This document shows, in pieces, positions 50,288 through 58,575 of a DNA stretch of 64,000 nt; position 1 is the stretch's first letter, and each line of letters starts with the position of its first letter. The notes under the pieces were generated by a model that did not search any database, was not told the origin of the DNA, and saw only the letters and a list, made by a program, of their open reading frames with translations. The DNA is from Acidobacteriaceae bacterium KBS 83 (GTDB taxonomy: Bacteria > Acidobacteriota > Terriglobia > Terriglobales > Acidobacteriaceae). Where the stretch lies: contig KB906737.1 of the NCBI GenBank assembly GCA_000381585.1, positions 124,001-188,000 on the forward strand, given 5' to 3'. The translations under genes and the position numbers were made by a program.

Positions 50288-50908
50288 ATGACTAACCAGA
50301 TACCCGGCGCTTCGCCTTCAAGAGACGCGGCATGGAGCCTCCTCACCGAGTTCACCCAGAGTCCCAGCCTGCTCAAGCACGCACTCGCTGTCGAGAGCTG
50401 CGTCCGCGCCTACGGCGAGCAGGAGGCGAACCGTCGGGGACTGGTCGGTGATGATGCCTCGCGCCTGATTGATCTCTACAGCGCCACCGGCCTGCTGCAC
50501 GATTTCGACTACGAGCGCTATCCCTCGCCCAACGAGCATCCGTGGATCGGCGTCCGCGTACTAGAGGAGCGTGGCTGGCCTGAGGAGATCCGCCATGCCA
50601 TCCTCGGCCACGCCGAATACACCAACACTCCTCGCGTCTCCCACCTGGACAAGACTCTCTTCGCCTGTGACGAGCTCGCGGGCTTTCTCACCGCTTGCGC
50701 CCTCATCAAGCCCAGCAAGTCCATCCGCGATGTCGAAGTCGCCGGCGTCCGGAAAAAGCTCAAGGACAAAGCCTTCGCCCGCGGCGTGAACCGCGACGAT
50801 GTCTTCAATGGAGCAAAGGAGTTGGATGTTGACCTCGATCAACACATCGCCTTCTGTCTGGCAGCGATGCAGCGCGACTCTGAAGCTCTGGGGTTAGCGG
50901 GCTGCTGA
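50288..50908 (+). CDS. HD-domain hydrolase
   Basis: A 206-residue HD-domain protein. The metal ligands appear as H31 (LLKHALAVE), H71-D72 (GLLHDFDYERYP), further histidines at H84 and H108 (AILGHAEY), and D128 (FACDELAGF). This is the pattern of small HD phosphohydrolases predicted for nucleotides or related phosphates. GGAGG lies four bases before the ATG. The substrate is unknown. It is divergent from the zinc-ribbon regulator across a 194-base gap in which I see no clear site. Confidence 0.82.
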   Translation: MTNQIPGASPSRDAAWSLLTEFTQSPSLLKHALAVESCVRAYGEQEANRRGLVGDDASRLIDLYSATGLLHDFDYERYPSPNEHPWIGVRVLEERGWPEEIRHAILGHAEYTNTPRVSHLDKTLFACDELAGFLTACALIKPSKSIRDVEVAGVRKKLKDKAFARGVNRDDVFNGAKELDVDLDQHIAFCLAAMQRDSEALGLAGC

Positions 50909-51049
50909 AGGTATACGGGGCCAACGACAGATTTTGTGGCCTTTCCGTTAAGAAAGACCAGTCTAAGCATCAGTCGACGAATCAGTCGGCGGTTCATAGT
51001 ATTAGCGAAATGGAGTAGCCAGGGCCCCGTCAGTTCAACAGACACCCTG

Positions 51050-53041
51050 ATGCATCGAAGCGCCATTTGCGTCGGCCTGCTCGTGGCGATTGCCGCGCTT
51101 GAACTGCTTTGCGCTCCGGCCATCGCCCAGCAGGGCGCGGTCACAGCCCATGTGCTTGGGCGCATCGACAGCAAACGAACGGTGGAAGGTGCCTCCTTCT
51201 TCGTAAAGACCGCCTCAGGTTGGAAGGAGGGCCGGTGCAGCATCCCGGCCGGCGCGACGCTCGAAGGTCGCATCGCTAAGGTGCAGCGAAAGGGCGCCGG
51301 GGTAAAGCGTGAGGAGTTGGATCTCCGCTTCCTGCCGGTTCCCTGCCCCGGCGACGAAGCTCAGGACATCATCCCGATTCTGGTCGCCATGCAGAGTCCC
51401 CACCACGATCCCGCTGAGGACTTCGTGATGCAGCAGGAGCTGGTCAGCATCTTCTCCCACGTTCGCAAGGCCCCCGCCTCATCATCGAATGGCCCAGGCG
51501 GAGGATCCGTAGGCGGAGGAGCGCCCAGTTCTCCCATTGGGGGAAATGCCGCAGGAACAGCAGGAAGCCTAGGCAACTATTCTCCAACCTCTTCGACCGA
51601 GCAGCCATATCGCGCAGCGGAGGCGCTCGGCTTCCCCGGCGTCAGGCTCACGCTGCCGATCCTGACCACCGATCCAACCGGAATCTCCTCCTCGCACCAG
51701 GTGCTCATCGATCCGGACACCCGATTTCGCCTTGTTCTCCAACCCGCCCCCCGCCCCGTAGATCCGGCATCGCCGGATCCCGCAAGGGCCGCGGTTGGCA
51801 TCCCTCCTGTCGAGGAGCCAAAACCGCTCCCTGCCGCACCCCCGGTCAGAGAAGATGTTGAGATTGAAAACTGTGTCGAGACCGGCTGCGCCTTCGCTGA
51901 CAGCCCCGCCGCCATGGTCGACAGTCAGCTCGAGCGAACGCTGTCCCTCCATGCCTTCGGATTCAAGGTGCGCGGGAACCGGGTGCTGCGGTCGTTTGCG
52001 GAAGATGCTGCGGTCCGCTTTCTTGGAGAAGATCAACTCCTCATCACCTTCAACTCCCATCCGTTGATCGTGCGTTCAGAGGATGAATCGGCACGCCTCG
52101 CCAGTCCGCGCATCATCCGCGCTCTCCTCTTCTCCATCGCGACCGGCAAGATCATCCGCGCAGAAGACTGGCGCGTTCCGGATGAGGGTCCCTACCTGTG
52201 GCCCCTCGACCGCGGCCGCGTGCTCGCCAACGTCGGTGGCGTTTTGACCGTCTACGGCCGCGGGCTGAAAATCGAGCGCCAGTGGTCGCCCCTCGGCGAT
52301 CTGCGTTTCCTGCGCGTCTCCCCTTCGCGTCATCTCATCGTGGCCGTTGTCGCCCATGAGCTTCACACGCCCGAGCAGCATCAGCGTCTCGCCGATTTTG
52401 TCGGACCAGGGAAACCGATCGATGAGGACTTCGATCTCACCGTGCTCGACGGTCAGCTCAACGTCCAGAACACCCGGCAGCTCAACACCTGGCCGGAGTT
52501 GTCCGAAGTCCTCGATACAGGATTGATCCTGACCCAACGCGGATTGCGAGACAAATGGACCGTCAGCGAATCGGACTGGGACGGCAAACGCCGTCAGATT
52601 CTGCGCGTGGAATCAGGCTGTCCTCTTCGTGTCGAGACGCTCCCCACGAACCTTATCCTTCTCGTCGGCTGCAGTATGGATCAGAGCCGCGCCTGGTACA
52701 AGATTGTGGAGTCGAACGGCAAAACGCTGCTCAACGGCAACGTCCCCAGCAATGGGCTGCTCGAACAGGCCGACGCGCCCACAGACGCCGGAGTCTTCGC
52801 CATTGGCATCGCGCAGGCATCACACCCCGTTGATTTCGGACAGGGAATCGTAGCTTCGGATTTTCAGAACGTAGCCGTCTCCGTCTACCACATCGCGGAT
52901 GGCCGTCGCCTCTTCGCGACCCGCTCCGCCAGTGGCGCAATCAACCGCCAAAGCTTCGCGCTCAGCCAATCAGGAAACCGTCTCGCCATCCTGAGCGGCG
53001 ACGACGTCTCGCTCTATCGCATCGACGCGCCACGAAACTAA
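51050..53041 (+). CDS. Large secreted protein of unknown function
   Basis: A 663-residue protein with a clear signal peptide (MHRSAICVGLLVAIAALELL through about residue 26). The N-terminal third has beta-rich sequence (GAVTAHVLGRIDSKRTVEGA) resembling other secreted acidobacterial proteins and a Gly/Ser/Pro linker (about 145-180). The C-terminal two thirds alternate short strands with DG and SRH turns, suggesting a beta-propeller. I cannot assign a family. The ATG at 51050 begins exactly at the leader. It stands alone after the HD gene. Confidence 0.55.
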   Translation: MHRSAICVGLLVAIAALELLCAPAIAQQGAVTAHVLGRIDSKRTVEGASFFVKTASGWKEGRCSIPAGATLEGRIAKVQRKGAGVKREELDLRFLPVPCPGDEAQDIIPILVAMQSPHHDPAEDFVMQQELVSIFSHVRKAPASSSNGPGGGSVGGGAPSSPIGGNAAGTAGSLGNYSPTSSTEQPYRAAEALGFPGVRLTLPILTTDPTGISSSHQVLIDPDTRFRLVLQPAPRPVDPASPDPARAAVGIPPVEEPKPLPAAPPVREDVEIENCVETGCAFADSPAAMVDSQLERTLSLHAFGFKVRGNRVLRSFAEDAAVRFLGEDQLLITFNSHPLIVRSEDESARLASPRIIRALLFSIATGKIIRAEDWRVPDEGPYLWPLDRGRVLANVGGVLTVYGRGLKIERQWSPLGDLRFLRVSPSRHLIVAVVAHELHTPEQHQRLADFVGPGKPIDEDFDLTVLDGQLNVQNTRQLNTWPELSEVLDTGLILTQRGLRDKWTVSESDWDGKRRQILRVESGCPLRVETLPTNLILLVGCSMDQSRAWYKIVESNGKTLLNGNVPSNGLLEQADAPTDAGVFAIGIAQASHPVDFGQGIVASDFQNVAVSVYHIADGRRLFATRSASGAINRQSFALSQSGNRLAILSGDDVSLYRIDAPRN

Positions 53042-53058
53042 GGCCGGCACGGTTTTGA

Positions 53059-53074
53059 AGTGTTATGGCACACT
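53059..53074. promoter_or_regulatory. Inverted repeat upstream of the vapBC pair
   Basis: AGTGT and ACACT are perfect 5-bp arms with a 6-base spacer, 16 bases before the antitoxin ATG at 53091. VapBC pairs usually repress their own operon through such sites. A second, wider pair (GAAGT at 53057 and ACTTC at 53084) surrounds it. Confidence 0.4.
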
Positions 53075-53090
53075 ATTAGTGGGACTTCAT

Positions 53091-53375
53091 ATGCACACTC
53101 AACGAACACACGTCATCCTTCCTCAGGATCTGATCGCGGAGATCGATGCGCTCGTGGGGCCTCGAGGCCGCAGCGCATTTCTGGTCGAAACGGCGCGGTC
53201 AGAACTGAAGCGGCGTCAGTTGCTCGAGTTCCTACGCAGTGATGAGCCCGTCTGGCGCGACGAGGATCATCCTGAGCTTGCCGGCGGCAGCGAAGCCTGG
53301 GTCCGTTCGTTGCGTTGCGAAGGTCGCGGTGCGAAACCAGTAAAAGCGAAATCGGCCCACAAGCGTACGAAATGA
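53091..53375 (+). CDS. VapB-type ribbon-helix-helix antitoxin
   Basis: A 94-residue protein. The N-terminus RTHVILPQDLIAEIDALVG and RSAFLVETARSELKRRQ is a ribbon-helix-helix DNA-binding domain of the kind found in type II antitoxins. The C-terminal half (FLRSDEPVWRDEDHPEL and beyond) is likely the toxin-neutralising tail. Its stop overlaps the ATG of the toxin gene by 4 bases. It should both bind toxin and autorepress the operon. Confidence 0.82.
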   Translation: MHTQRTHVILPQDLIAEIDALVGPRGRSAFLVETARSELKRRQLLEFLRSDEPVWRDEDHPELAGGSEAWVRSLRCEGRGAKPVKAKSAHKRTK

Positions 53376-53755
53376 TCCTGCTCCTGGATTCCAGCGTCAT
53401 CATCGATGTGCTTCGCGGTCGGAATGACCGGCGTCGAAAACTAGCCAATCTAATCGAGCGCGGCTACTTTCCAGCTACCTCCAGCCTTAACATCGCGGAA
53501 ATCTACGCGGGAGTGCGCACCGGTGAAGAGCGTCGTACCACCGCCTTTCTCGATTCGCTGCGCTGCTATCCCGTGACGAAATCGATCGCGCGGCTGGCGG
53601 GCAATCTGAAAGCGCAGTGGTCCGCAAAAGGTCAAACGCTCACTCTCGACGACATGATGGTGGCCGCTACAGCCGTCGAACACAATCTGCCACTCGTGAC
53701 AGACAACCGCAAACATTTCCCGGTCGATGGCCTGCGCTTCCACCCGTTGCACTAA
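53372..53755 (+). CDS. VapC-type PIN-domain ribonuclease toxin
   Basis: A 127-residue PIN-domain RNase. The acidic active-site residues are D6 (LLLDSSVIIDVL), E43 (NIAEIYAG), D93 (LDDMMVAATA) and D111 (VTDNRKHF), all in the expected spacing. VapC toxins cut specific tRNAs or rRNA and slow translation. The gene is translationally coupled to the antitoxin. The pair lies between a secreted protein gene and the leucine-catabolism genes, with no phage or transposase remnants seen. Confidence 0.87.
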   Translation: MILLLDSSVIIDVLRGRNDRRRKLANLIERGYFPATSSLNIAEIYAGVRTGEERRTTAFLDSLRCYPVTKSIARLAGNLKAQWSAKGQTLTLDDMMVAATAVEHNLPLVTDNRKHFPVDGLRFHPLH

Positions 53756-53783
53756 CCCCACCTGCTATGCTGGCCAGTCTCCC

Positions 53784-55535
53784 ATGCCCGGCACCGATAA
53801 TCCATCCACGTCGCCCCAATCGACCGTCCTCAACACCACGCTCGCCTCCAAACTCGACCCCAAAGCCAAACGTCAGCAATCCAACGCCGCCGACATGCTC
53901 GCCCTGCTCTCGACACTGCGCCAGCAGGAAGCCACCATCCGCAAAGGTGGCGGCGCAAAAGCCATCGATGCGCAGCATGCCAAGCAGCGCCTCACCGCCC
54001 GCGAGCGCATCGCGCTCCTTCTCGATCCCGGCACCGATCTTTTCGAACTCGCCGCGTTCGCCGCTTTTGAGATGTATGCCGAATGGGGTGGCGCGCCTGC
54101 CGCCGGCGTCGTCTGCGGTCTCGGCCGCGTCTGCGGCCGTCTCTCGATGATCGTCGCCAACGACGCCACCGTGAAGGCCGGCGCCTTCTTCCCCATGACC
54201 GCCAAGAAGGTTCTCCGCGCCCAGCACATCGCGATGGAGAACCGCCTCCCCACCCTCTACCTCGTCGACTCCGCAGGGATCTTCCTTCCGCTCCAGGAAG
54301 ACGTCTTCCCCGACCAGGACGACTTCGGCCGCATCTTCCGCAACAACGCACGCATGTCCGCCATGGGCATCCCGCAGATCACCGCCATCATGGGCATGTG
54401 TGTCGCCGGCGGCGCCTATCTCCCCGTCATGACCGACCACGTCCTCATGACCGAGGGCAGCGGCCTCTTCCTCGCCGGCCCCGCGCTCGTCGAAGCTGCC
54501 ATCGGGCAGAAATACTCTGCCGAAGAGTTAGGCGGCGCCACCATGCACGCTGAGATCTCCGGCACCGTCGACTTCAAAGAGCCGAACGACCACCTCTGTC
54601 TCGCGCGTCTGCGCTCGCTCGTCTCGAAGCTCGGTCATCCCGCGCGCGCGCCCTTCGATCGCGCCCACTACGACGCCGCAAAGGACGCCCCCAGGTATTC
54701 CGCCGAAGACCTCTACACCCTCATCGATCCCGACCCCACCCGTGCCTCTTCCAACACCTATGACATGCACGAGCTCATCGCCCGTCTCGTCGATCGCTCC
54801 GAGTTCGACGAGTACAAGCCCGGCTATGGCCGCACCGTCCTCTGCGGCTACGCCCGCATCGGCGGCTTCGCCGTCGGCATCGTCGCCAATCAGAAGCAGC
54901 ACCAGCCACAGATCAGCCACTCCGGCGAGAAGCGCATCGAGTTCGGCGGCGTCATCTACGCCGAGAGCGCCGACAAGGCCGCCCGCTTCATCCTCGATTG
55001 CAACCAGAACCTTATCCCGCTGATCTTCATCCACGACGTCAACGGCTTCATGGTCGGCCGCGACGCCGAGTGGACCGGCATCATCCGCTCCGGGGCAAAA
55101 ATGGTCGCCGCCGTCTCCAACTCCACCGTGCCCAAGATCACCGTCATCGTCGGTGGCTCCTTCGGCGCCGGCAACTACGCCATGTGTGGCAAGGCCTACG
55201 ATCCGCGCTTCATCTTCGCCTGGCCCACCGCACGCTACGCCGTCATGTCCGGAGCATCCGCCGCCGGCACCTTGCTGGAGATCCGCATCCGCGCTCTCGA
55301 ACGTGATCCGGACCGCGGCGGCCGCAAGCTCAGCGACCAGGAGAAGCAGGAGATTCGCGCGAGCATCCAGGCCAGCTACGACGCGCAAACCGACTGCCGC
55401 TACGCCGCCGCGCGCCTCTGGGTCGACGCCATCCTCGATCCCGCGAAGACTCGCGAATCCCTGCTGCTCGCGCTCGAAGCCGCCGCCCACAATCCGCAGA
55501 TCGAGCGCTTCCACCCCGGCGTCCTGCAGACCTGA
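53784..55535 (+). CDS. Methylcrotonyl-CoA carboxylase beta (carboxyltransferase) subunit
   Basis: A 583-residue biotin-dependent carboxyltransferase. The segment FLPLQEDVFPDQDDFGRIF, with VANDATVKAGAFFPMTAKK before it, is closest to methylcrotonyl-CoA carboxylase beta rather than propionyl- or acetyl-CoA types. Other motifs are MGMCVAGGAYLPVMTD, and in the second half NGFMVGRDAEWTGIIRSGAK and GGSFGAGNYAMCGKAYDPRF. The ATG at 53784 gives family-type sequence from about residue 35. HMG-CoA lyase and enoyl-CoA hydratase genes follow on the same strand, supporting leucine breakdown. The biotin-carrying alpha subunit is not in the window. No strong Shine-Dalgarno is visible. Confidence 0.85.
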   Translation: MPGTDNPSTSPQSTVLNTTLASKLDPKAKRQQSNAADMLALLSTLRQQEATIRKGGGAKAIDAQHAKQRLTARERIALLLDPGTDLFELAAFAAFEMYAEWGGAPAAGVVCGLGRVCGRLSMIVANDATVKAGAFFPMTAKKVLRAQHIAMENRLPTLYLVDSAGIFLPLQEDVFPDQDDFGRIFRNNARMSAMGIPQITAIMGMCVAGGAYLPVMTDHVLMTEGSGLFLAGPALVEAAIGQKYSAEELGGATMHAEISGTVDFKEPNDHLCLARLRSLVSKLGHPARAPFDRAHYDAAKDAPRYSAEDLYTLIDPDPTRASSNTYDMHELIARLVDRSEFDEYKPGYGRTVLCGYARIGGFAVGIVANQKQHQPQISHSGEKRIEFGGVIYAESADKAARFILDCNQNLIPLIFIHDVNGFMVGRDAEWTGIIRSGAKMVAAVSNSTVPKITVIVGGSFGAGNYAMCGKAYDPRFIFAWPTARYAVMSGASAAGTLLEIRIRALERDPDRGGRKLSDQEKQEIRASIQASYDAQTDCRYAAARLWVDAILDPAKTRESLLLALEAAAHNPQIERFHPGVLQT

Positions 55536-55561
55536 CAGCTCGCAACCGAATCTACTTGTCT

Positions 55562-55619
55562 CGTCATCTCGACCGAGCCGATCAAGCGAAGCGTGATCGG
55601 CGAAGTGGAGAGATCTCCT
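55562..55619. repeat. Dispersed intergenic repeat, family A (second copy)
   Basis: CGTCATCTCGACCGAGC is followed by a hairpin (GCCGATCA, 9-base loop, TGATCGGC at 55577-55601) and the tail GAAGTGGAGAGATCTCCTC. It lies 26 bases after the carboxyltransferase stop and resembles the copies at 41907 and 56185. Confidence 0.72.
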
Positions 55620-55750
55620 CTCTCGCGACCGGGAGGTGACCCCAATCTCGCGGAGATGTGGGGCACAGTGCAGTCGGCATCATTGACCATCGAGATGCGC
55701 GCTTTTGGATCGCATCCCGCACCGAGCTGCATCGCCGCTATTCTCAACCC

Positions 55751-56161
55751 ATGGCATCCCGAGCAGAAGCACTCCCCCGGCAAAGAACAGCCACTCGCAA
55801 AAAGACCAGCAGCAGAACTCCCCTCGCGTGGGGCATCGTCTGGGCGCTTGTCCTTGCCGGCATCGTCGCCGCGTACTTCGCCGTTCGCTATGCCGAGGTC
55901 GCTCCTCTGCTCGGTCCCGGAGGCCTCATCCGCCTCCGTCTCATCGCGCCGCTCGCCATGCTTGCTCACCAGCCCCAACTCGGCGTTCCGGAAGCCGCCG
56001 CAGACACCATCGCCCAGGTCCTCATGTACGCGCAATTCCCCCTCTACGGCCTGCTGCTCGGCATCCTCTGGCGCACCGCCGGATTCCTGCGCGCCGCCAG
56101 TGCCGTCGTGCTCCTCCACGTACTCGCTGTCGGCGCCGTCATGATCCTCGCCCAGCTCTAA
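55751..56161 (+). CDS. Small membrane protein, unknown function
   Basis: A 136-residue protein with a basic N-terminus (ASRAEALPRQRTATRKKTSS) and three hydrophobic segments at about 30-50, 85-108 and 113-134. It starts at an ATG within a longer open frame whose upstream part is Pro/Ser-rich and not membrane-like. I recognise no family. It sits between the carboxyltransferase and HMG-CoA lyase genes on the same strand, flanked by two dispersed repeats, so operon membership is uncertain. Confidence 0.55.
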   Translation: MASRAEALPRQRTATRKKTSSRTPLAWGIVWALVLAGIVAAYFAVRYAEVAPLLGPGGLIRLRLIAPLAMLAHQPQLGVPEAAADTIAQVLMYAQFPLYGLLLGILWRTAGFLRAASAVVLLHVLAVGAVMILAQL

Positions 56162-56184
56162 TCCAGTTCAGCGTCAGATAAATT

Positions 56185-56232
56185 CGTCTTCTCGACCGGA
56201 GCGGCGAAGCCGCGCAGTGGAGAGATCTGCTT
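56185..56232. repeat. Dispersed intergenic repeat, family A (third copy)
   Basis: CGTCTTCTCGACCGGAGC, a short GC hairpin (GCGGCGAAGCCGC) and the tail GCAGTGGAGAGATCTGCTTT match the other family A copies. It lies 23 bases after the small membrane protein stop. Confidence 0.72.
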
Positions 56233-56367
56233 TTATTCCCCTCACCTCCCCCTCATCATTGAAGAGCTGAGCGCCCCACATTTCAAGGAGATGTGTATTA
56301 GGCGCAATCGCCTGGCAGGGTCAGTCCCCCGCGCGGCCGCTCGTTTTGATACCCTCGTCTGTCCTCT

Positions 56368-57279
56368 ATGACCAACGCCGTCAAAATCATCGAGTGCCCC
56401 CGCGACGCATGGCAGGGCCTGCCCCTCACCATCCCCACCGAAGTGAAAGCTGAATACCTCCGCGCCCTCGTCACCGCCGGTTTCCGCCACATCGACGCCG
56501 TCTCCTTCGTCTCCCCCAAAGCCGTCCCGCAGATGGCCGACTCCGAGCAGGTCCTCGCCCTCGCCGACCTGCCTTCGCTCACCCCGCCCTCCTCCACCAC
56601 CGACCAGCTCGAAATCATCGGCATCGTCGTCAACGTCAAGGGCGCGGAGCGCGCCATCAATAGCGGTGGCGTCAACACGTTCGGCTTTCCCTACTCCATC
56701 TCCCCGAGCTTCCTCGAACGCAATCAGCACCAGACCCCCGAAGAAGCCATCGACGCGCTCGAGACCGTCGGTTCCCTCGCCTACAAAGCCGGCCTCGATG
56801 TCGTTGCTTACATCTCCATGGCGTTCGGCAATCCCTACGGAGACCCGTGGAGCGTCGATGAGGTCGTCGCCGCCTGCGATCTGCTCGCCGACTCCGGCAT
56901 CGAAACCATCTCGCTCGCCGATACCGTCGGCCTCGCCACGCCCGAGCTCGTCGAGGAAGTCGTCGCCGCAGTCGTCAACAGCCAGTCCGCAAACGGCCAA
57001 TCCATGGACCTCGGCGCCCATCTCCACGGCCGCCCGGACCAGGCAGCCGCAAAGATCTCCGCCGCGTATCGCGCCGGATGCCGTCGTTTCGACGCCGCCA
57101 TCGGCGGTCTCGGTGGCTGCCCCTTCGCGCAGGATGTTCTGGTCGGCAACGTCCCCACGGAAATTGCGCTCGAGGCACTCGGCAAACTCGGCGCAACGCT
57201 TCCGCCCCTCCAGGACCTCGCTCCCGTCCTCGCCGCCAACCGTGCCATTGCGGAAAAGTATGCCGGCGTGAAACAGTGA
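56368..57279 (+). CDS. Hydroxymethylglutaryl-CoA lyase
   Basis: A 303-residue TIM-barrel lyase. Active-site parts are ECPRDAWQG (the R-D pair), DTVGLATPELVEE, GAHLHGRPDQA (the two metal histidines, with Gly replacing the Asp often found after them), GGLGGCPFAQD (catalytic cysteine) and VGNVPTE (the metal-site Asn). It splits HMG-CoA to acetyl-CoA and acetoacetate, the last step of leucine breakdown. The N-terminus is slightly unusual (NAVKIIECPRD instead of V-x-DVGPRDG). Neighbouring carboxyltransferase and hydratase genes fit the same pathway. Confidence 0.87.
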   Translation: MTNAVKIIECPRDAWQGLPLTIPTEVKAEYLRALVTAGFRHIDAVSFVSPKAVPQMADSEQVLALADLPSLTPPSSTTDQLEIIGIVVNVKGAERAINSGGVNTFGFPYSISPSFLERNQHQTPEEAIDALETVGSLAYKAGLDVVAYISMAFGNPYGDPWSVDEVVAACDLLADSGIETISLADTVGLATPELVEEVVAAVVNSQSANGQSMDLGAHLHGRPDQAAAKISAAYRAGCRRFDAAIGGLGGCPFAQDVLVGNVPTEIALEALGKLGATLPPLQDLAPVLAANRAIAEKYAGVKQ

Positions 57280-57280
57280 G

Positions 57281-57312
57281 CGGTTCTTCGAACAACAGCT
57301 GAGGAAGAACCG
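57281..57312 (+). other. Hairpin after the HMG-CoA lyase gene
   Basis: CGGTTCTTC and GAAGAACCG form a perfect 9-bp stem with a 14-base loop, two bases past the lyase stop. No T-run follows, so it is not a standard rho-independent terminator. It may stabilise the mRNA end or act with Rho. Confidence 0.5.
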
Positions 57313-57328
57313 GGTTCAATCAACCGAT

Positions 57329-57431
57329 GTCATCCTGAGCGAATCGAAGGACCCTGCAGTTTGTCTGCATTGCAATGGGTCTCGGCCAACGAAGCGGCTC
57401 TCCAGTTCGCTCCGCTTTAGCCGAGGATGAC
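57329..57431. repeat. Inverted pair of family B-like repeat heads (BIME-like)
   Basis: The left end reads GTCATCCTGAGCG, and the right end is the near inverse (GCCGAGGATGAC), giving a 103-bp unit with terminal inverted repeats of about 10 bases. The inner sequence includes CGAATCGAAGGACC and CGGAGCGAACTG on the other strand. Such two-head units resemble REP pairs. It fills most of the 202-base gap between the lyase and hydratase genes. Confidence 0.65.
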
Positions 57432-57481
57432 GTTGAAGAAAAATTTAGAGGTCCGCTTAAGGAACCGAAGGACGGGCAGCC

Positions 57482-58282
57482 ATGGCGAACTACACAACAA
57501 TCCTGGTCGAAGAATCACAAACCGAAGCCGGCCGTATCCTCACCATTACGCTCAACCGTCCGGAACGCCGCAACGCGCTCACCTCCACCATGATCCAGGA
57601 GCTAACCCTCGCGCTGCGCGAGGCCGAGGACAGCGGCTGCGGCATCGTCGTCCTGCGCGGCGCGGGTGAGCACTTCTGTTCCGGCCTCGATCTCTCCGAG
57701 CTGCGTGCCATGTCGAGCCGGTCTTTGGAGCAGCACCGGCTCGACTCCATGAACGTCGCCGAGCTCTTTCGCACCCTCTACAGTCTGTCTCTGCCCTCCA
57801 TCGCGGAAGTGCGCGGATTTGCGCTCGCCGGCGGCATGGGCATGGCTACGCTCTGCGATTTCACCATCGCCAGTGAAGACGCGCGTTTAGGCTACTCCGA
57901 GGTGAAGATCGGCTTCGTCCCCGCCATCGTCTCGTCCTTCCTGCTGCTGCAGGTGGGCGAGAAGCAAGCGCGGGACCTCCTCCTCAGCGGCCGAGTCATC
58001 GACGCCGCAGAAGCACACACCCTCGGCCTGATCACCAGGGTCGTTCCAGGCGACCAGCTCGATGCGGCAATCACCGAACTATCCACGACGCTGCTGGCCA
58101 ACAGCCCCGTCGCCATGCGCGCCACCAAGCATCTCCTTCATCGGCAGGAGATCGAACGCCTCAGCCGCAACCTGCGCGCCGCCGTCAATACCAACGCCGA
58201 GCTGCGTGTCACCGATGACTTCCGCGAAGGCATCGCCGCCTTCCTCGAAAAGCGCAAGCCCGTCTGGCCTTCGCGCTGCTGA
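57482..58282 (+). CDS. Enoyl-CoA hydratase, probably methylglutaconyl-CoA hydratase (LiuC-like)
   Basis: A 266-residue crotonase-family protein. Oxyanion-hole segments are GAGEHFCSGLDLSEL and FALAGGMGMATLCDF. The acid in GYSEVKIGFVPA matches the second catalytic glutamate, but the first, usually in GGGxELA, is missing (GGMGMATL), so the exact reaction is unclear. Location after methylcrotonyl-CoA carboxylase beta and HMG-CoA lyase suggests hydration of methylglutaconyl-CoA. The ATG at 57482 has GGACGGGCAGCC before it. Its last 96 or so residues are copied at 59584-59874. Confidence 0.8.
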   Translation: MANYTTILVEESQTEAGRILTITLNRPERRNALTSTMIQELTLALREAEDSGCGIVVLRGAGEHFCSGLDLSELRAMSSRSLEQHRLDSMNVAELFRTLYSLSLPSIAEVRGFALAGGMGMATLCDFTIASEDARLGYSEVKIGFVPAIVSSFLLLQVGEKQARDLLLSGRVIDAAEAHTLGLITRVVPGDQLDAAITELSTTLLANSPVAMRATKHLLHRQEIERLSRNLRAAVNTNAELRVTDDFREGIAAFLEKRKPVWPSRC

Positions 58283-58380
58283 AACGCCGGCTGGTTTCGC
58301 TGTCGCGAGGGCAATCAGAGCGACCAGGCAACAACGCTCTTTGTTTGTGAGGTTGCTGCGCCAGACGGTATAACGGTCGC

Positions 58381-58575
58381 ATGAAGCGCAAGACTTTGTC
58401 AGAAAAAGCTCACGACCTGCGCCAGCAAATGGCGAACGAGCGTCTCCGGAAACGGATTGTGTATCTGCAGGTCATGGCAATAAAGGAGTCGAGCGCAGGC
58501 CGCCTTACACAGATGACTCGAGACGCGGTCCACGCAGCGCTGGATGCATGGCACGAGGAGATCAAAGCGCTGTAA
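58381..58575 (+). CDS. Small basic protein of unknown function
   Basis: A 64-residue frame, MKRKTLSEKAHDLRQQMANE to about residue 20, highly charged and predicted helical. There is no clear ribosome binding site and no family I recognise. It lies 98 bases after the hydratase gene. The low complexity of evidence means it could be non-coding. Confidence 0.4.
   Translation: MKRKTLSEKAHDLRQQMANERLRKRIVYLQVMAIKESSAGRLTQMTRDAVHAALDAWHEEIKAL

Noticed and set aside
54528-55514. Minus-strand frame of about 328 residues in the carboxyltransferase gene
   Set aside because: It is antisense to an intact, conserved gene and is strongly composed of Ala, Gly, Val and Asp from codon reversal.
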